DNA from: DATKDF01 sp963752045
GTDB lineage: Bacteria; Acidobacteriota; Vicinamibacteria; Vicinamibacterales; SCN-69-37
Direction of reading: 5' to 3'
DNA length: 64,000 nt
Assembly: GCA_963752045.1 (NCBI GenBank)
Contig: CAVVWN010000014.1
Location: 124,001 to 188,000, forward strand
The notes beneath the pieces were generated by a model. That model searched no databases. It was not told where the DNA came from and worked only from the letters and a program-made list of their open reading frames with translations. Both the position numbers and the translations under genes were made by a program. This document shows, piece after piece, positions 8,205-16,719 of this stretch. Each line of letters opens with the position of its first letter. The stretch's first letter is position 1.

Positions 8205-9211
8205 AGACACGCGTGTGGATGATTGCGACAGGGGCAGCGCTCTCGATTGCGGCCGCCCTGCCGGCCGGCATCACGGCCCAGGGACGGGTCATCATCTCGC
8301 TGGCAAGCCTGGCACCCGAAGGATTGGTGTGGGACGTCGAGCTGAAGCAGCTCGCCGCCGACTGGGGCAAGCTCTCGAACGGCACGGTTCAGCTTCGGCT
8401 GTTCCCGGGCGGCCGGCTCGGCAGCGAGTCGTCTGTCGTGTCGCAGATGCGCGCCGGCGCGCGTCCGGAAGCGGCCGCGCTCACGACCGGGCTCGAAGAG
8501 CTCGACCCGGCCTTCTCGGTGTTCTCGGTGCCCTTCTTCTTCGACTCGCTCGACGAGGTGTCTGCCGTCATCGACGCGATCGAGCCCGCGCTCGAGACGA
8601 AGCTCGCGCCGCAGGGACTGACGCTCCTCTCCTGGGGATTCGGCGGCTGGGTACACATTTTCAGCAAGACGCCGGTCGCCACCCTGGACGACCTGAAGAA
8701 AGCCAAGCTCTTCACGAGCGCCGGGTTCAGCGTCGCGGAGAACTGGTACCGGCGCAACGGTTTCAACCCGGTTCCGCTGGCGGCCACCGACGTCGGCGCG
8801 GCGCTTGCCAGCGGTTCGATTACGGCGATGCCGTCGCCGCCCTACGCGGCGCTGGTGTTCCAGTGGTATCGCGACACGCCGTACATGCTCGACCTTCAGG
8901 TGGCCCCGCTCGTGGGCGCGCTGGTGGTGAACACGCGTGCATGGGAGCGGATTCCCGCCGACGTCAGGCCGAAGCTCATCGAGGCGGCTCGCGCGATGGA
9001 GAACCGCCTGAAGGTGAAGATCCCGGCTCAGGACCGCGACGCCATCAAGGAAATGCAGGCCCGCTCCATGAAGGTGTCGCCCCCGGACGCCGGTTTCAAG
9101 GCAGCAAGTCAGCCGCTCGTCGAGTCGATGCGCGGCGCGTGGGTCCCTGACGACGTCTACGACCTGGCCCTCACGGCCAGGACGAAGTACCGCCAGGCGA
9201 AGCGGCAGTGA
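8201..9211 (+). CDS. TRAP transporter substrate-binding protein (DctP/TatP family)
   Basis: The 336-residue product has a signal peptide (about residues 1-26) and a complete DctP-type solute-binding domain: RVIISLASLAPEG first strand, LFPGGRLGSESSVVSQMRAG, FFFDSLDEV and LKKAKLFTSAGFSV. It captures a ligand in the periplasm for the QM permease. The GTG at 8201 forms a GTGA overlap with TatT, which fixes the start. Pairing with TatT suggests a hydrophobic or large organic ligand rather than a C4-dicarboxylate, but this is inference. Confidence 0.92.
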   Translation: MKTRVWMIATGAALSIAAALPAGITAQGRVIISLASLAPEGLVWDVELKQLAADWGKLSNGTVQLRLFPGGRLGSESSVVSQMRAGARPEAAALTTGLEELDPAFSVFSVPFFFDSLDEVSAVIDAIEPALETKLAPQGLTLLSWGFGGWVHIFSKTPVATLDDLKKAKLFTSAGFSVAENWYRRNGFNPVPLAATDVGAALASGSITAMPSPPYAALVFQWYRDTPYMLDLQVAPLVGALVVNTRAWERIPADVRPKLIEAARAMENRLKVKIPAQDRDAIKEMQARSMKVSPPDAGFKAASQPLVESMRGAWVPDDVYDLALTARTKYRQAKRQ

Positions 9212-11028
9212 CAGGCGAGGCCCGCGCGACCGTCGTCACCCGGGCCGAGAACACGATCGCCAGCCTGATCCTCCTGGCGATGGTGCTGCTGCCGGTTGGC
9301 GAGATCGTCGCCCGCTGGTTCGGCACGGTGTTCGTCCCGGGCGCGATCACGCTCGTCCAGCACCTCACGCTCTGGGTGGCGTTCCTTGGCGCAGCCATCG
9401 CGGCGCGCGACGGCAAGCTGCTCTCGCTCGCCACGGCGACCTTCCTTCCCGAGCGGTCCCGGCAGGTGACCGCCCTCATCGCCAGTCTCGTCGCCGCCAT
9501 TGTCGCGGGACTCCTCACCTGGGGCGCGATCGACCTCGTCGTGCAGAGCTACCGGTTCCCGTCGGCCGTTGGCCCCGCCATCCCCAAGTGGATCGCCCAA
9601 CTCGGCCTGCCCGTCGGCATGGCGCTGGTGACGGTCCGCCTCGTGTGGCATGGCGGAAAGACATGGCGCGAGCGCTCGATTGCCGCCATCGGCCTGCTCG
9701 CGGCGCTGGCCGTGTGGATGTGGCCGGACCTGCTCTTCGAGCGCGCGGCCTGGCCCGGGATTCTGCTCATCATCGCGGCGGGGCTCGTCGGCGCGCCGAT
9801 CTTCGCGCTGCTCGGCGGCGCGGCGGTGCTCCTGAACCTCATCGACGGGCAGGCGCCGTTTGTGAACATGAACCAGGCCTACAGCCTGGCCACCAAGGAC
9901 ATGCTGCCGGCGATCCCGCTCTTCACGCTGGCCGGCTTCGTGCTGGCCGAAGGGCGCTCGTCAGAGCGGCTGGTGGGCGTGTTCCGAGGCTGGTTCGGCT
10001 GGATGCCCGGCGGCACGGCCGTCGTGTGCGCGTTCGTCTGCTCCTTCTTCACGGTGTTCACGGGCGGCTCGGGCGTGACCATCCTCGCGCTCGGCGGCCT
10101 GCTGTTTCCCGCGTTGATCAAGGACGGTTACCGGGAGCGATTCTCCCTGGGCCTGCTCACGGCATCCGGCTCGCTCGGCCTGCTGCTGCCGCCGGCCCTG
10201 CCGCTCATTCTGTACGCCGTCGTGGCCGAACGTCCGATGGACGATCTGTTCATCGGCGGCCTGATTCCCGGATTGCTCCTGACGACGCTCGTGGCGGCAT
10301 GGGGCATCCGCGAAGGCCTCGTGAGCGGCTCGCGCCGCACGCCGTTCGCGTTTCGCGAGGCGCTACGCGCCTCCTGGGCCGGCAAGTGGGAGCTGGCGAT
10401 GCCCGTCATCGTCTTTGGATCGATTTTCGGGTTGCGGTCCACGGCCGTCGAGGCGGCGGCCGTGACCGCGCTCTATGCGATCGTCGTCCAGACGTTCGTC
10501 CATCGGGAACTGAGCCTCGGCGGAGAGATCGTGCGGGTGTCGACCGAATGCCTGACGATCGTCGGCGGCGTGCTGATCATCCTCGCGGCGGCCGTCGGCC
10601 TGACCGACTACCTGCTGTTCGCCCAGGTGCCCGATCGGCTGCTGATGTGGACGCAGTCGTACGTCGACTCCCCGATTGCCTTCCTGCTGATCCTGAACGT
10701 GTTCCTGCTCGTCGTCGGCGCGTTCATCGACATCTTCTCGGCCACGATCGTCATCGTGCCGCTCATCGTGCCCATTGGCGCGGCCTTCGGTATCCACCCG
10801 GTGCACCTGGGCATCATCTTCATCGCCAATCTGGAGCTTGGGTACCTCACGCCGCCGGTCGGCCTGAATCTGTTCCTCTCGTCGTACCGTTTCCAGAAAC
10901 CCGTCCTGGAAGTCGCGCGAGCAACCCTGCCGATGCTCGTCATCCTCGGTATCGGCGTCCTGCTCATCACGTATGTGCCGTGGTTGACGACCGGCCTCCT
11001 GGAGATGATGGGCCGGCTCGAGCCATGA
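9208..11028 (+). CDS. TRAP transporter fused small-large permease (DctQM)
   Basis: At 606 residues this is a fusion of the small (Q, about residues 15-165, four helices) and large (M, about 175-605) membrane subunits. The M part shows the family signatures IPLFTLAGFVLAEG, FTGGSGVTILALGGLLFPAL, SGSLGLLLPPALPLILY and the repeat in the second half ending FIANLELGYLTPPVGLNLFL. The transporter uses a Na+ or H+ gradient. The GTG at 9208 overlaps the stop of the binding protein by 4 bp, and the end overlaps the Nudix ATG by 4 bp. Confidence 0.93.
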   Translation: MTGEARATVVTRAENTIASLILLAMVLLPVGEIVARWFGTVFVPGAITLVQHLTLWVAFLGAAIAARDGKLLSLATATFLPERSRQVTALIASLVAAIVAGLLTWGAIDLVVQSYRFPSAVGPAIPKWIAQLGLPVGMALVTVRLVWHGGKTWRERSIAAIGLLAALAVWMWPDLLFERAAWPGILLIIAAGLVGAPIFALLGGAAVLLNLIDGQAPFVNMNQAYSLATKDMLPAIPLFTLAGFVLAEGRSSERLVGVFRGWFGWMPGGTAVVCAFVCSFFTVFTGGSGVTILALGGLLFPALIKDGYRERFSLGLLTASGSLGLLLPPALPLILYAVVAERPMDDLFIGGLIPGLLLTTLVAAWGIREGLVSGSRRTPFAFREALRASWAGKWELAMPVIVFGSIFGLRSTAVEAAAVTALYAIVVQTFVHRELSLGGEIVRVSTECLTIVGGVLIILAAAVGLTDYLLFAQVPDRLLMWTQSYVDSPIAFLLILNVFLLVVGAFIDIFSATIVIVPLIVPIGAAFGIHPVHLGIIFIANLELGYLTPPVGLNLFLSSYRFQKPVLEVARATLPMLVILGIGVLLITYVPWLTTGLLEMMGRLEP

Positions 11029-11429
11029 GGCCGCCGTCGCATGCCGGCGGCGTGGTCGTGAAAACCGGTGACGGCCAGGCGCAGTTCCTCGTCGTGTCAG
11101 CGAAGCGGGCTCCCGACGAGTGGGTCCTGCCCAAGGGCCACATCGAGCCCGGCGAGTCCGCCGAGCAGACCGCGACCCGTGAAGTCCTCGAGGAGGCGGG
11201 CGTCGTTGCCTCGGTGGAGTCGCGGCTGGGGCTGATCGAGTTCGAAAGCTGGCGCGGGCACGTTCGCGCCGAGTTCTTCCTGATGCGGTACGCGGGCGAA
11301 GGCGCGGCGAGTGAAGACCGCAGGACGGCATGGATGGCGCTCGACGAGGCGCTCGTCGCACTCGCCTTCGACGACATGCGGCAACTGCTTCGACGAGCCG
11401 ATGAACGCCTGCGAGCCGATCGGCCCTGA
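11025..11429 (+). CDS. Nudix hydrolase
   Basis: This 134-residue protein has a complete Nudix box GX5EX7REUXEEXGU (Gly38, Glu44, Arg52, Glu53, Glu56, Glu57), which binds Mg2+ and hydrolyses nucleoside diphosphate-linked compounds. The fold starts HAGGVVVKTGDG and WVLPKGHIEPGE, close to diadenosine polyphosphate hydrolases of the MutT/AP4A type. The ATG overlaps the permease stop (ATGA), so it is translated as the last member of the TRAP operon. A functional link to transport is not obvious; it may be a passenger. Confidence 0.9.
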   Translation: MRPPSHAGGVVVKTGDGQAQFLVVSAKRAPDEWVLPKGHIEPGESAEQTATREVLEEAGVVASVESRLGLIEFESWRGHVRAEFFLMRYAGEGAASEDRRTAWMALDEALVALAFDDMRQLLRRADERLRADRP

Positions 11430-11445
11430 GCCGGCGCGGTTACGC

Positions 11446-12495
11446 CTACAACCGGAACCCATCGCGGAGCGGATCGCGCGGATCGACGAGAAAGGTGTGC
11501 TCGCCGGTCATCCATGCATCACCGGTGAGCTCCGGCACGATCGCGGCGTGCTCGCCAACCTGTGACCGGCCGACAACGCGCGCGCTGAAGGTGGTACCGA
11601 TCACGCTCTCATGGACGAACGGATCGCCGGGGTGCGCGAGACCCATCGCGTCGAGCACCGCCAACACCGCGCAGGTGCCCGTGCCGCACGGAGACCGGTC
11701 AACCTCCGCTTCAGCGAACACGGTGATGTTGCGGAGGTGGGCGTCGGCCCGTGACGGCGGGCCAGTGAAGATGGTCCCGTAGATACCCTGCAAGCCGGGC
11801 TCTTCCGGATGGACCACTTTCACGGCGGCCTCGACGGCCTCCTTGATGGCCATTCCCGCCTGCCGCAGCTCGACCAGCCGGCCTGACGTCATCGGCAACC
11901 CGGCAGACTCGGCATCCACGATGGCGTAGAAGGCGCCGCCGAAGGCGACGTCGACCGTGAACTCGCGCCGGCCCAGCCTGACGGGAACGGCTGATGCGAG
12001 CACGAAGGACGGCACGTTCACGAAGCTCACGCGTGTGACACGCCGGTTGCCATCGCGCGCGTCGAGCACAGCCCTCACGCGAATCTGACCTGCCGGCGCG
12101 TCGAGCGTCAGCGCAAGCGCGACGAGGCCGGGCTCTGCCGCTGTCGAGTCGGGCCGTCCTGCAAGAAGCTCGCGCTCGAGGGCGATGGTCGCGACGGCGA
12201 TGATGCCGTGGCCGCACATGGTGCTGAAGCCCTCGTTGTGCATGAAGAGAACTCCGGCGTCCGAATCGGCACGCTCGGGGCCGGTCAGCAAGGCGCCGTA
12301 CATGTCGAGATGGCCTCGCGGCTCGAACATCAGGGCGCGGCGAAGATGGTCCTGGTGCTCGCGGGCCCACGCGCGGCGCTCGAGCATCGTACGCCCCTCG
12401 GGCTCCGGCCATCCGTCCACGACGAGCCGCAGGGGCTCACCGGCCGTGTGCGCATCGATGGTGCGAAAGGTCACTGGGGCTGGGCCCTTTTCCAC
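11446..12495 (-). CDS. Proline racemase / 4-hydroxyproline 2-epimerase family protein
   Basis: The 349-residue protein has both catalytic cysteines of the family: MCGHG (Cys94) and DRSPCGTGT (Cys270). The presence of both argues for a racemase or epimerase; the related trans-3-hydroxyproline dehydratases lack the first one. 4-Hydroxyproline 2-epimerase, which starts collagen-type hydroxyproline degradation, is the most likely activity. The start is a GTG at 12495 with GGGAG 7 nt upstream. It is convergent with the TRAP operon (16 bp between stops). No hydroxyproline oxidase or deaminase gene is seen nearby. Confidence 0.87.
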   Translation of the reverse strand: MEKGPAPVTFRTIDAHTAGEPLRLVVDGWPEPEGRTMLERRAWAREHQDHLRRALMFEPRGHLDMYGALLTGPERADSDAGVLFMHNEGFSTMCGHGIIAVATIALERELLAGRPDSTAAEPGLVALALTLDAPAGQIRVRAVLDARDGNRRVTRVSFVNVPSFVLASAVPVRLGRREFTVDVAFGGAFYAIVDAESAGLPMTSGRLVELRQAGMAIKEAVEAAVKVVHPEEPGLQGIYGTIFTGPPSRADAHLRNITVFAEAEVDRSPCGTGTCAVLAVLDAMGLAHPGDPFVHESVIGTTFSARVVGRSQVGEHAAIVPELTGDAWMTGEHTFLVDPRDPLRDGFRL

Positions 12496-12575
12496 GGTTT
12501 GTCTCCCGAAACGCCCTTAGGGTAGCTGACCCCGCGACGTCTGGCACCTGTTTCGGGCAAACTGTGGAACAGGGC
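12484..12575. repeat. Inverted repeat spanning the divergent promoter region
   Basis: The start region of the epimerase gene (minus strand, 12512-12484, GTTTCGGGAGAC then AAACCGTGGAA) recurs on the plus strand at 12550-12575 with 24 of 26 bases matching and a 3-nt gap. The duplicate even repeats the GTG GAA start codons, followed by only nine more codons. It could be a paired operator for the divergent genes or a leftover of a local inverted duplication. Confidence 0.5.
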
Positions 12576-12592
12576 TTCGGCTCACAGCACCC

Positions 12593-13810
12593 ATGAGAAT
12601 TGTCGCGACTCTGTTTGTCGTCGGATTGGCGCTCGGGCCTGGGCCTGGCTCGGCCATGCCGCCGCAGACGCCGGCGCCCTCAGCCGACGAGCTGGCTGCC
12701 CGCGCCTATGAAGCGGCCTTCGAGCTGGACTACGACGCAGCCCTGACGTCGGCCCGCACGCTCGTCGCGCTCGCGCCCGACGCCTCCCGCTCGCACCGCG
12801 TGCTGGCAGCCGTCCTGTGGGCACAGATACTGTTCCGGACGGGCGCGACCACGGTGGACTACTTCCTCGGCAGCCTGACCAAGTCCAAGGACACCCGGCC
12901 GCCCATACCTCCCGACGTCGAGCGCGAGTTCGAGGCGGCAGTCACTCGCGCCATCGAGCTTGCCGAGCGTCGACTCGACGACAACCGGAACGACGTGGAT
13001 GCCCGCTACGAGGCGGGAGCCGCGTACGCTATTCAGGCGTCGTTCCGCGCGTCGATCGGCGGCAGCCTGACGGCGGCCTTCGGTGCGGCGCGTCAGGCGT
13101 ACAAGGCCCAGGAAGGTGTGCTCGATCGCGTTCCGGGGCACGCCGGCGCCAACGTGATTGCGGGCACCTACCGGTACGCCGTCTCGGGACTCCGGTTTCC
13201 GTCGCGGTGGTTTGCCTATCTCGCCGGCTTTTCCGGCGACGGTGAACGTGGCATCAGGATGCTCGAAACCGCAGCCGAGAGGCCCGGCTCAGTCTACGAC
13301 GCGCTGCCGGCGCTCCTGCTCATCTACGCTCGCGAGGGGAGGCACGAAGATGCGCACGCCATCGCGGAGCGCCTGTCGCAGACGTTCCCTCGCAACCGGT
13401 TCTTCCGTCTCGAAGTGGGCTCGGCTGCACTTCGTGCCGGCCGGCCGGGAGAAGCGGAGCGCATCTTTCGCGAAGGCCTGATCGCTCTTGACGCGGACGT
13501 GAGGCCGAAGGCCCCCGGCGAGCGCGCCTTCTGGCTCTACAAGCACGCCGCGGCCCTCGTCGAGCTGGGGCGGCCGGCCGACGCGGCGGATCTCGTCGAC
13601 TCGGCGTTTGCCGCCAATCCGGCAGGGTGGGTCGAGGGGCGGCTGTATCTCGAACGCGGCAAGATCGCCGACCTGGCCGGGCGTCGGGACGCGGCCGTCG
13701 ACGCCTACCGGCTCGCCCGGTCCATCGCCGCTCGCGACGACGACCCGATGGGCCGGAAAGCCGCCGAGATCCTGCTCGAACAGCCCTTCGCTCGAAGCGG
13801 GCTTCACTGA
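12593..13810 (+). CDS. Secreted TPR-repeat protein
   Basis: This 405-residue protein has a short signal peptide (about residues 1-22) and then helical repeats typical of TPR scaffolds, for instance AFELDYDAALTSARTLVALAPD, EGRHEDAHAIAERLSQTFP and AGRPGEAERIFREGLIALD. No catalytic motif is visible. It likely acts as a periplasmic protein-interaction module. The ATG at 12593 is used because it begins the signal peptide; there is no clear ribosome-binding site. It is divergent from the epimerase gene and followed by a small membrane protein. Confidence 0.8.
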   Translation: MRIVATLFVVGLALGPGPGSAMPPQTPAPSADELAARAYEAAFELDYDAALTSARTLVALAPDASRSHRVLAAVLWAQILFRTGATTVDYFLGSLTKSKDTRPPIPPDVEREFEAAVTRAIELAERRLDDNRNDVDARYEAGAAYAIQASFRASIGGSLTAAFGAARQAYKAQEGVLDRVPGHAGANVIAGTYRYAVSGLRFPSRWFAYLAGFSGDGERGIRMLETAAERPGSVYDALPALLLIYAREGRHEDAHAIAERLSQTFPRNRFFRLEVGSAALRAGRPGEAERIFREGLIALDADVRPKAPGERAFWLYKHAAALVELGRPADAADLVDSAFAANPAGWVEGRLYLERGKIADLAGRRDAAVDAYRLARSIAARDDDPMGRKAAEILLEQPFARSGLH

Positions 13811-13876
13811 CCCCGCGCCGCCCGGGCACCCGGGGCGATGCACCAAACGACGGCGCAAAACCGTAGACTATCTGTA

Positions 13877-14374
13877 GTGGCGTCGAAAAAGACTTGGATC
13901 TGGGTTCTTGTGGCCTGCTTCGGCCTGACGGTTCTGGCCATGGCCGCGGTGGCCGGGCTGGGCCTGTACTTCGTCGCCTCGCACATCAGCACGGACCGCA
14001 CGTCGAGCGCCGACGCACTCCGCACGTTCGACGAGGTGCGGGCCGAGTTCAAGAACGCACAGCCCCTGTTCGAGCTCGACAGCGACGAGACGCCGCGGCC
14101 GACGCGCGCCATCACCGAGCTTCCGACATCCGACCGACGACCCGAGCAGCTCGTGATCCTGGCGTGGGATCCCGACGACGAACGGCTGGCGAAGATCTCG
14201 CTGCCCTTCTGGATGCTGCGGCTTGGCCGCCAAAACATCGACATCCAGAACGACAGCGGATTCGATCTCGACGAGCTCGACCTGAACGTGGATGAGCTCG
14301 AGCGGGTGGGGCCGATCCTCGTCTTCGACTTCCGGACGAGCGACGGCGAGCGCGTCCTCATCTGGACGCGCTGA
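13877..14374 (+). CDS. Hypothetical single-pass membrane protein
   Basis: The 165-residue product starts KKTWIWVLVACFG and has one N-terminal transmembrane helix (about residues 5-31), then a roughly 130-residue extracytoplasmic domain with the strongly acidic stretch FDLDELDLNVDELERVGP. No family is recognised. The GTG at 13877 is preferred to the ATG at 13838 because a TAGACT box at 13864-13869 ends 7 nt before it, the same spacing as at other genes here. The acidic C-terminal domain may bind metal or a partner, which cannot be decided from sequence. Confidence 0.65.
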   Translation: MASKKTWIWVLVACFGLTVLAMAAVAGLGLYFVASHISTDRTSSADALRTFDEVRAEFKNAQPLFELDSDETPRPTRAITELPTSDRRPEQLVILAWDPDDERLAKISLPFWMLRLGRQNIDIQNDSGFDLDELDLNVDELERVGPILVFDFRTSDGERVLIWTR

Positions 14375-14421
14375 GCCGGTTTCATGGAAGAATCCGCGGG
14401 TCGTTCGCGGACGATGAAGGT

Positions 14422-14496
14422 TGGTACCGGTACGGGGATTCGAACCCCGGTCCCGTGGCTGAGAACCACGTGTCCTGACCCCTAGACGATACCGGC
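14422..14496 (-). tRNA. tRNA-Glu (anticodon CUC)
   Basis: The minus strand folds into a tRNA: acceptor stem GCCGGTA/TACCGGT, D-arm beginning GTCTAGGGG, anticodon stem CGTGG/CCACG around a TT-CTC-AG loop, and T-arm CGGGG-TTCGAAT-CCCCG. The CCA end is encoded at 14424-14422. The anticodon CUC reads GAG, and the D-arm is typical of bacterial tRNA-Glu. The terminal pair is G1-U72, a wobble, which is unusual. It lies antisense between two plus-strand genes. Confidence 0.93.
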
Positions 14497-14555
14497 CCTC
14501 GGACAGACTCGAACCCAGAACGCTAGCATCCTCGCGCGAAACCGGTCAAGTCGGC

Positions 14556-14561
14556 GATAAT
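14556..14561 (+). promoter_or_regulatory. GATAAT -10 box of the cupredoxin/ctaB operon
   Basis: GATAAT ends 16 nt before the ATG at 14578, predicting a leader of about 10 nt. The upstream ATG at 14560 overlaps this box and is therefore rejected as start. Confidence 0.5.
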
Positions 14562-14577
14562 GGTTGGTCGTCGTCCA

Positions 14578-15363
14578 ATGCTTCTTCTCCGTTCAACCTC
14601 GTCGGTCGTCGTGCTGCTCTTCGTCACCCTGGCGACGCTCTCGGCCGCCTGCGGCTCGGAGCCTGCGCCGCCCGCACCGGTGGCTGGAGCTGGCGGGGGC
14701 ATGGCCGTCGACGCGGCCACGGCCGGAGCGGTGTCCGGTCGGGCGACGTTCAGCGGTACGCCACCGGCTGCGGAGATCCTCCGCATGGGCACCGACGCGG
14801 CCTGCATCGGACCCGACGGCCCGGACCAGCCGAGCGATGCGGTCCTTGTCGACGCGACCGGCGGCCTCGCCAACGTGTTCGTCTACGTCAAGGACGGACT
14901 CGACGCGAAGTACTCATTTGCTGTCCCCCAGGAGCCGGTACTGCTCGACCAGGCCGGTTGCCGCTACCACCCGCGGGTGCTGGGCGTGCGGGTCGGCCAG
15001 CCACTCGAGGTCCTGAACAGCGACGACACGCTGCACAACGTTCATGCGCTGCCCGTCGGCAACGCGGAATTCAACGAGGGCCAGCCGATCAAGGGCCTTC
15101 GCATGACGCGCTTCTTCACGATGCCGGAGGTGGCCGTCCGGTTCAAGTGCGACGTCCACAGCTGGATGTCGGCGTATGTCGGTGTCATGGCGCACCCCTA
15201 CTTCGCCGTGACGGCGCCTGACGGGTCGTTCTCGATACCGGACCTGCCTCCCGGCACGTACACCGTCGAGGCATGGCACGAGCGGTTCGGCCGGATGACC
15301 GAGCAGGTGACGATCGGCGAGCGCGAGTCGGCTTCGCTCGCCTTCACCTTCTCGGCCAGCTGA
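14578..15363 (+). CDS. Cupredoxin-like lipoprotein with C-terminal carboxypeptidase-regulatory-like domain
   Basis: The 261-residue protein has a lipoprotein signal ending LSAAC. A plastocyanin-like domain follows (about residues 45-205) with possible copper ligands in DDTLHNVHAL and RFKCDVHSWM, including His, Cys, His and Met, and then a CarboxypepD_reg-like beta-sandwich (GSFSIPDLPPGTYTVEAWHE). It probably carries copper or electrons outside the membrane. The next genes, ctaB and a DUF420 protein, are cytochrome oxidase biogenesis genes, which supports a role in oxidase assembly or electron transfer. The ATG at 14578 is chosen because it starts the signal peptide. Confidence 0.85.
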   Translation: MLLLRSTSSVVVLLFVTLATLSAACGSEPAPPAPVAGAGGGMAVDAATAGAVSGRATFSGTPPAAEILRMGTDAACIGPDGPDQPSDAVLVDATGGLANVFVYVKDGLDAKYSFAVPQEPVLLDQAGCRYHPRVLGVRVGQPLEVLNSDDTLHNVHALPVGNAEFNEGQPIKGLRMTRFFTMPEVAVRFKCDVHSWMSAYVGVMAHPYFAVTAPDGSFSIPDLPPGTYTVEAWHERFGRMTEQVTIGERESASLAFTFSAS

Positions 15364-15377
15364 CGGCACGGACGGAC

Positions 15378-16283
15378 ATGAAGTCCGACGCCATCACCCA
15401 CACCGTCGACAACGAGTTCGCGCCCGGACACACGCGGCTGTCGGACCTCATCGTCCTGACCAAGGCGCGCGTCAATGCGCTCGTCGTGGCGACCACGGCG
15501 GGCGGGTACTACCTGGGCGCGCCCGGCCCCGTCGATCTCGTCACGCTCGCCGTCGTCTGCTTCGGCACGGCGCTCGTCGCGAGCGGCGCCGCCGCGCTCA
15601 ACCAGGTGGACGAGCGCGACACCGACCGGCTGATGCGCCGCACGCGGCTCCGGCCGGTCGCGCGCGGACGGATGAAGCCGGCCGAGGGCCGGATCATCGC
15701 GCTCGTGCTGTCGCTCGCGGGCCTTTCCATCATCTGGTTCGGGTCGAACCCGACGGCAACCGTCGTCGCGCTCGTCACGCTCGTCGTCTACACGATGGTC
15801 TACACGCCGCTCAAGCGCCGGACCTCGCTTGCCACAGTGGTCGGCGCGGTCCCCGGCGCGTTGCCGCCGATGATCGGATGGGCGGCCAGCGGCTCGCTTG
15901 CCTCGGCCGCGCCGTGGACCCTGTTCCTGCTGATGTTCATCTGGCAGCTGCCGCACTTCCTCGCGATCGCGTGGATGTATCGCGACCAGTACGCCGCCGC
16001 CGGCCTGCCGATGCTGCCCGTGGTGGACACGACCGGCGCAACGACCGGCCGCCAGGCGAGCCTGTGGGCCGTCACGCTCATCCCCTGCAGCCAGCTGCCG
16101 TTTCTCTTTGGCATTTCGGATCGGACGTACGCCATCGGCGCGCTCGTGCTCGGCATGATGCAGCTCGGACTGGCCGTGGCGTTCGCGCTGCGCCGGACAA
16201 ACGCCAACGCCCGGTTGCTCTTCTACGGCTCGATCACGTACCTGCCGCTGCTGTGGATGCTCATGGCCGCCGGGAAGCGGTGA
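15378..16283 (+). CDS. ctaB: Protoheme IX farnesyltransferase (heme O synthase)
   Basis: This 301-residue polytopic membrane protein transfers a farnesyl group to heme b to form heme O for terminal oxidases. It has the UbiA-type Asp-rich motif NQVDERDTDRLMRRTRLRP and the second conserved region around YRDQYAAAGLPMLPVV, with about nine transmembrane helices. Motif order and length match CtaB/CyoE. The ATG at 15378 lies 14 bp after the cupredoxin gene, and DUF420 follows after 4 bp. Confidence 0.96.
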   Translation: MKSDAITHTVDNEFAPGHTRLSDLIVLTKARVNALVVATTAGGYYLGAPGPVDLVTLAVVCFGTALVASGAAALNQVDERDTDRLMRRTRLRPVARGRMKPAEGRIIALVLSLAGLSIIWFGSNPTATVVALVTLVVYTMVYTPLKRRTSLATVVGAVPGALPPMIGWAASGSLASAAPWTLFLLMFIWQLPHFLAIAWMYRDQYAAAGLPMLPVVDTTGATTGRQASLWAVTLIPCSQLPFLFGISDRTYAIGALVLGMMQLGLAVAFALRRTNANARLLFYGSITYLPLLWMLMAAGKR

Positions 16284-16287
16284 TCTG

Positions 16288-16701
16288 ATGTCGGCGGCGG
16301 ACCTGCCTCACCTGAACGCCACGCTCAACGCCATCTCGGCGGTGCTGCTCGTCGTCGGCTTCTCGTTCATCAAGGCGAAACGGATCGACGCGCATCGGCG
16401 CGCGATGCTCGCCGCCTGTGTGACCTCGGCCCTGTTTCTTCTGTCGTACGTGGTCTACCACGCGCAGGTGGGGTCGAAGCCCTTTCCCGGCACCGGGTTC
16501 GAACGCACGCTGTACTTCGCGATTCTCATTCCCCACGTGCTGCTCGCGGCCGCCGTGCTGCCACTCGCGCTCGTCACGCTCGGACGCGGCCTGCGAAGAG
16601 ACGACACGCGTCACCGGCGCATCGCGCGCTGGACACTGCCGATCTGGCTCTTCGTCTCGGTCACGGGCGTGATCGTGTACGGGATGCTGTATTGGAGATA
16701 G
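16288..16701 (+). CDS. DUF420 membrane protein, probable cytochrome oxidase assembly factor
   Basis: The 137-residue protein has four predicted helices and the DUF420 signature (LPHLNATLNAIS, then KRIDAHRRAMLAA and FERTLYFAILIPHVLLA). In Gram-positive bacteria DUF420 proteins (CtaM/YozB) are needed for heme-copper oxidase assembly. The position 4 bp after ctaB supports the same job here. Conserved histidines (His8, the DAHRR His and the later IPH) could bind heme or copper. Confidence 0.9.
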   Translation: MSAADLPHLNATLNAISAVLLVVGFSFIKAKRIDAHRRAMLAACVTSALFLLSYVVYHAQVGSKPFPGTGFERTLYFAILIPHVLLAAAVLPLALVTLGRGLRRDDTRHRRIARWTLPIWLFVSVTGVIVYGMLYWR

Positions 16702-16719
16702 AGCCGTTCCCGGCCCGAT

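Noticed and set aside
11446..12495. trans-3-hydroxyproline dehydratase as the function
   Set aside because: That group lacks the first catalytic Cys; here both MCGHG and SPCGTGT are present, so an epimerase or racemase is more likely.
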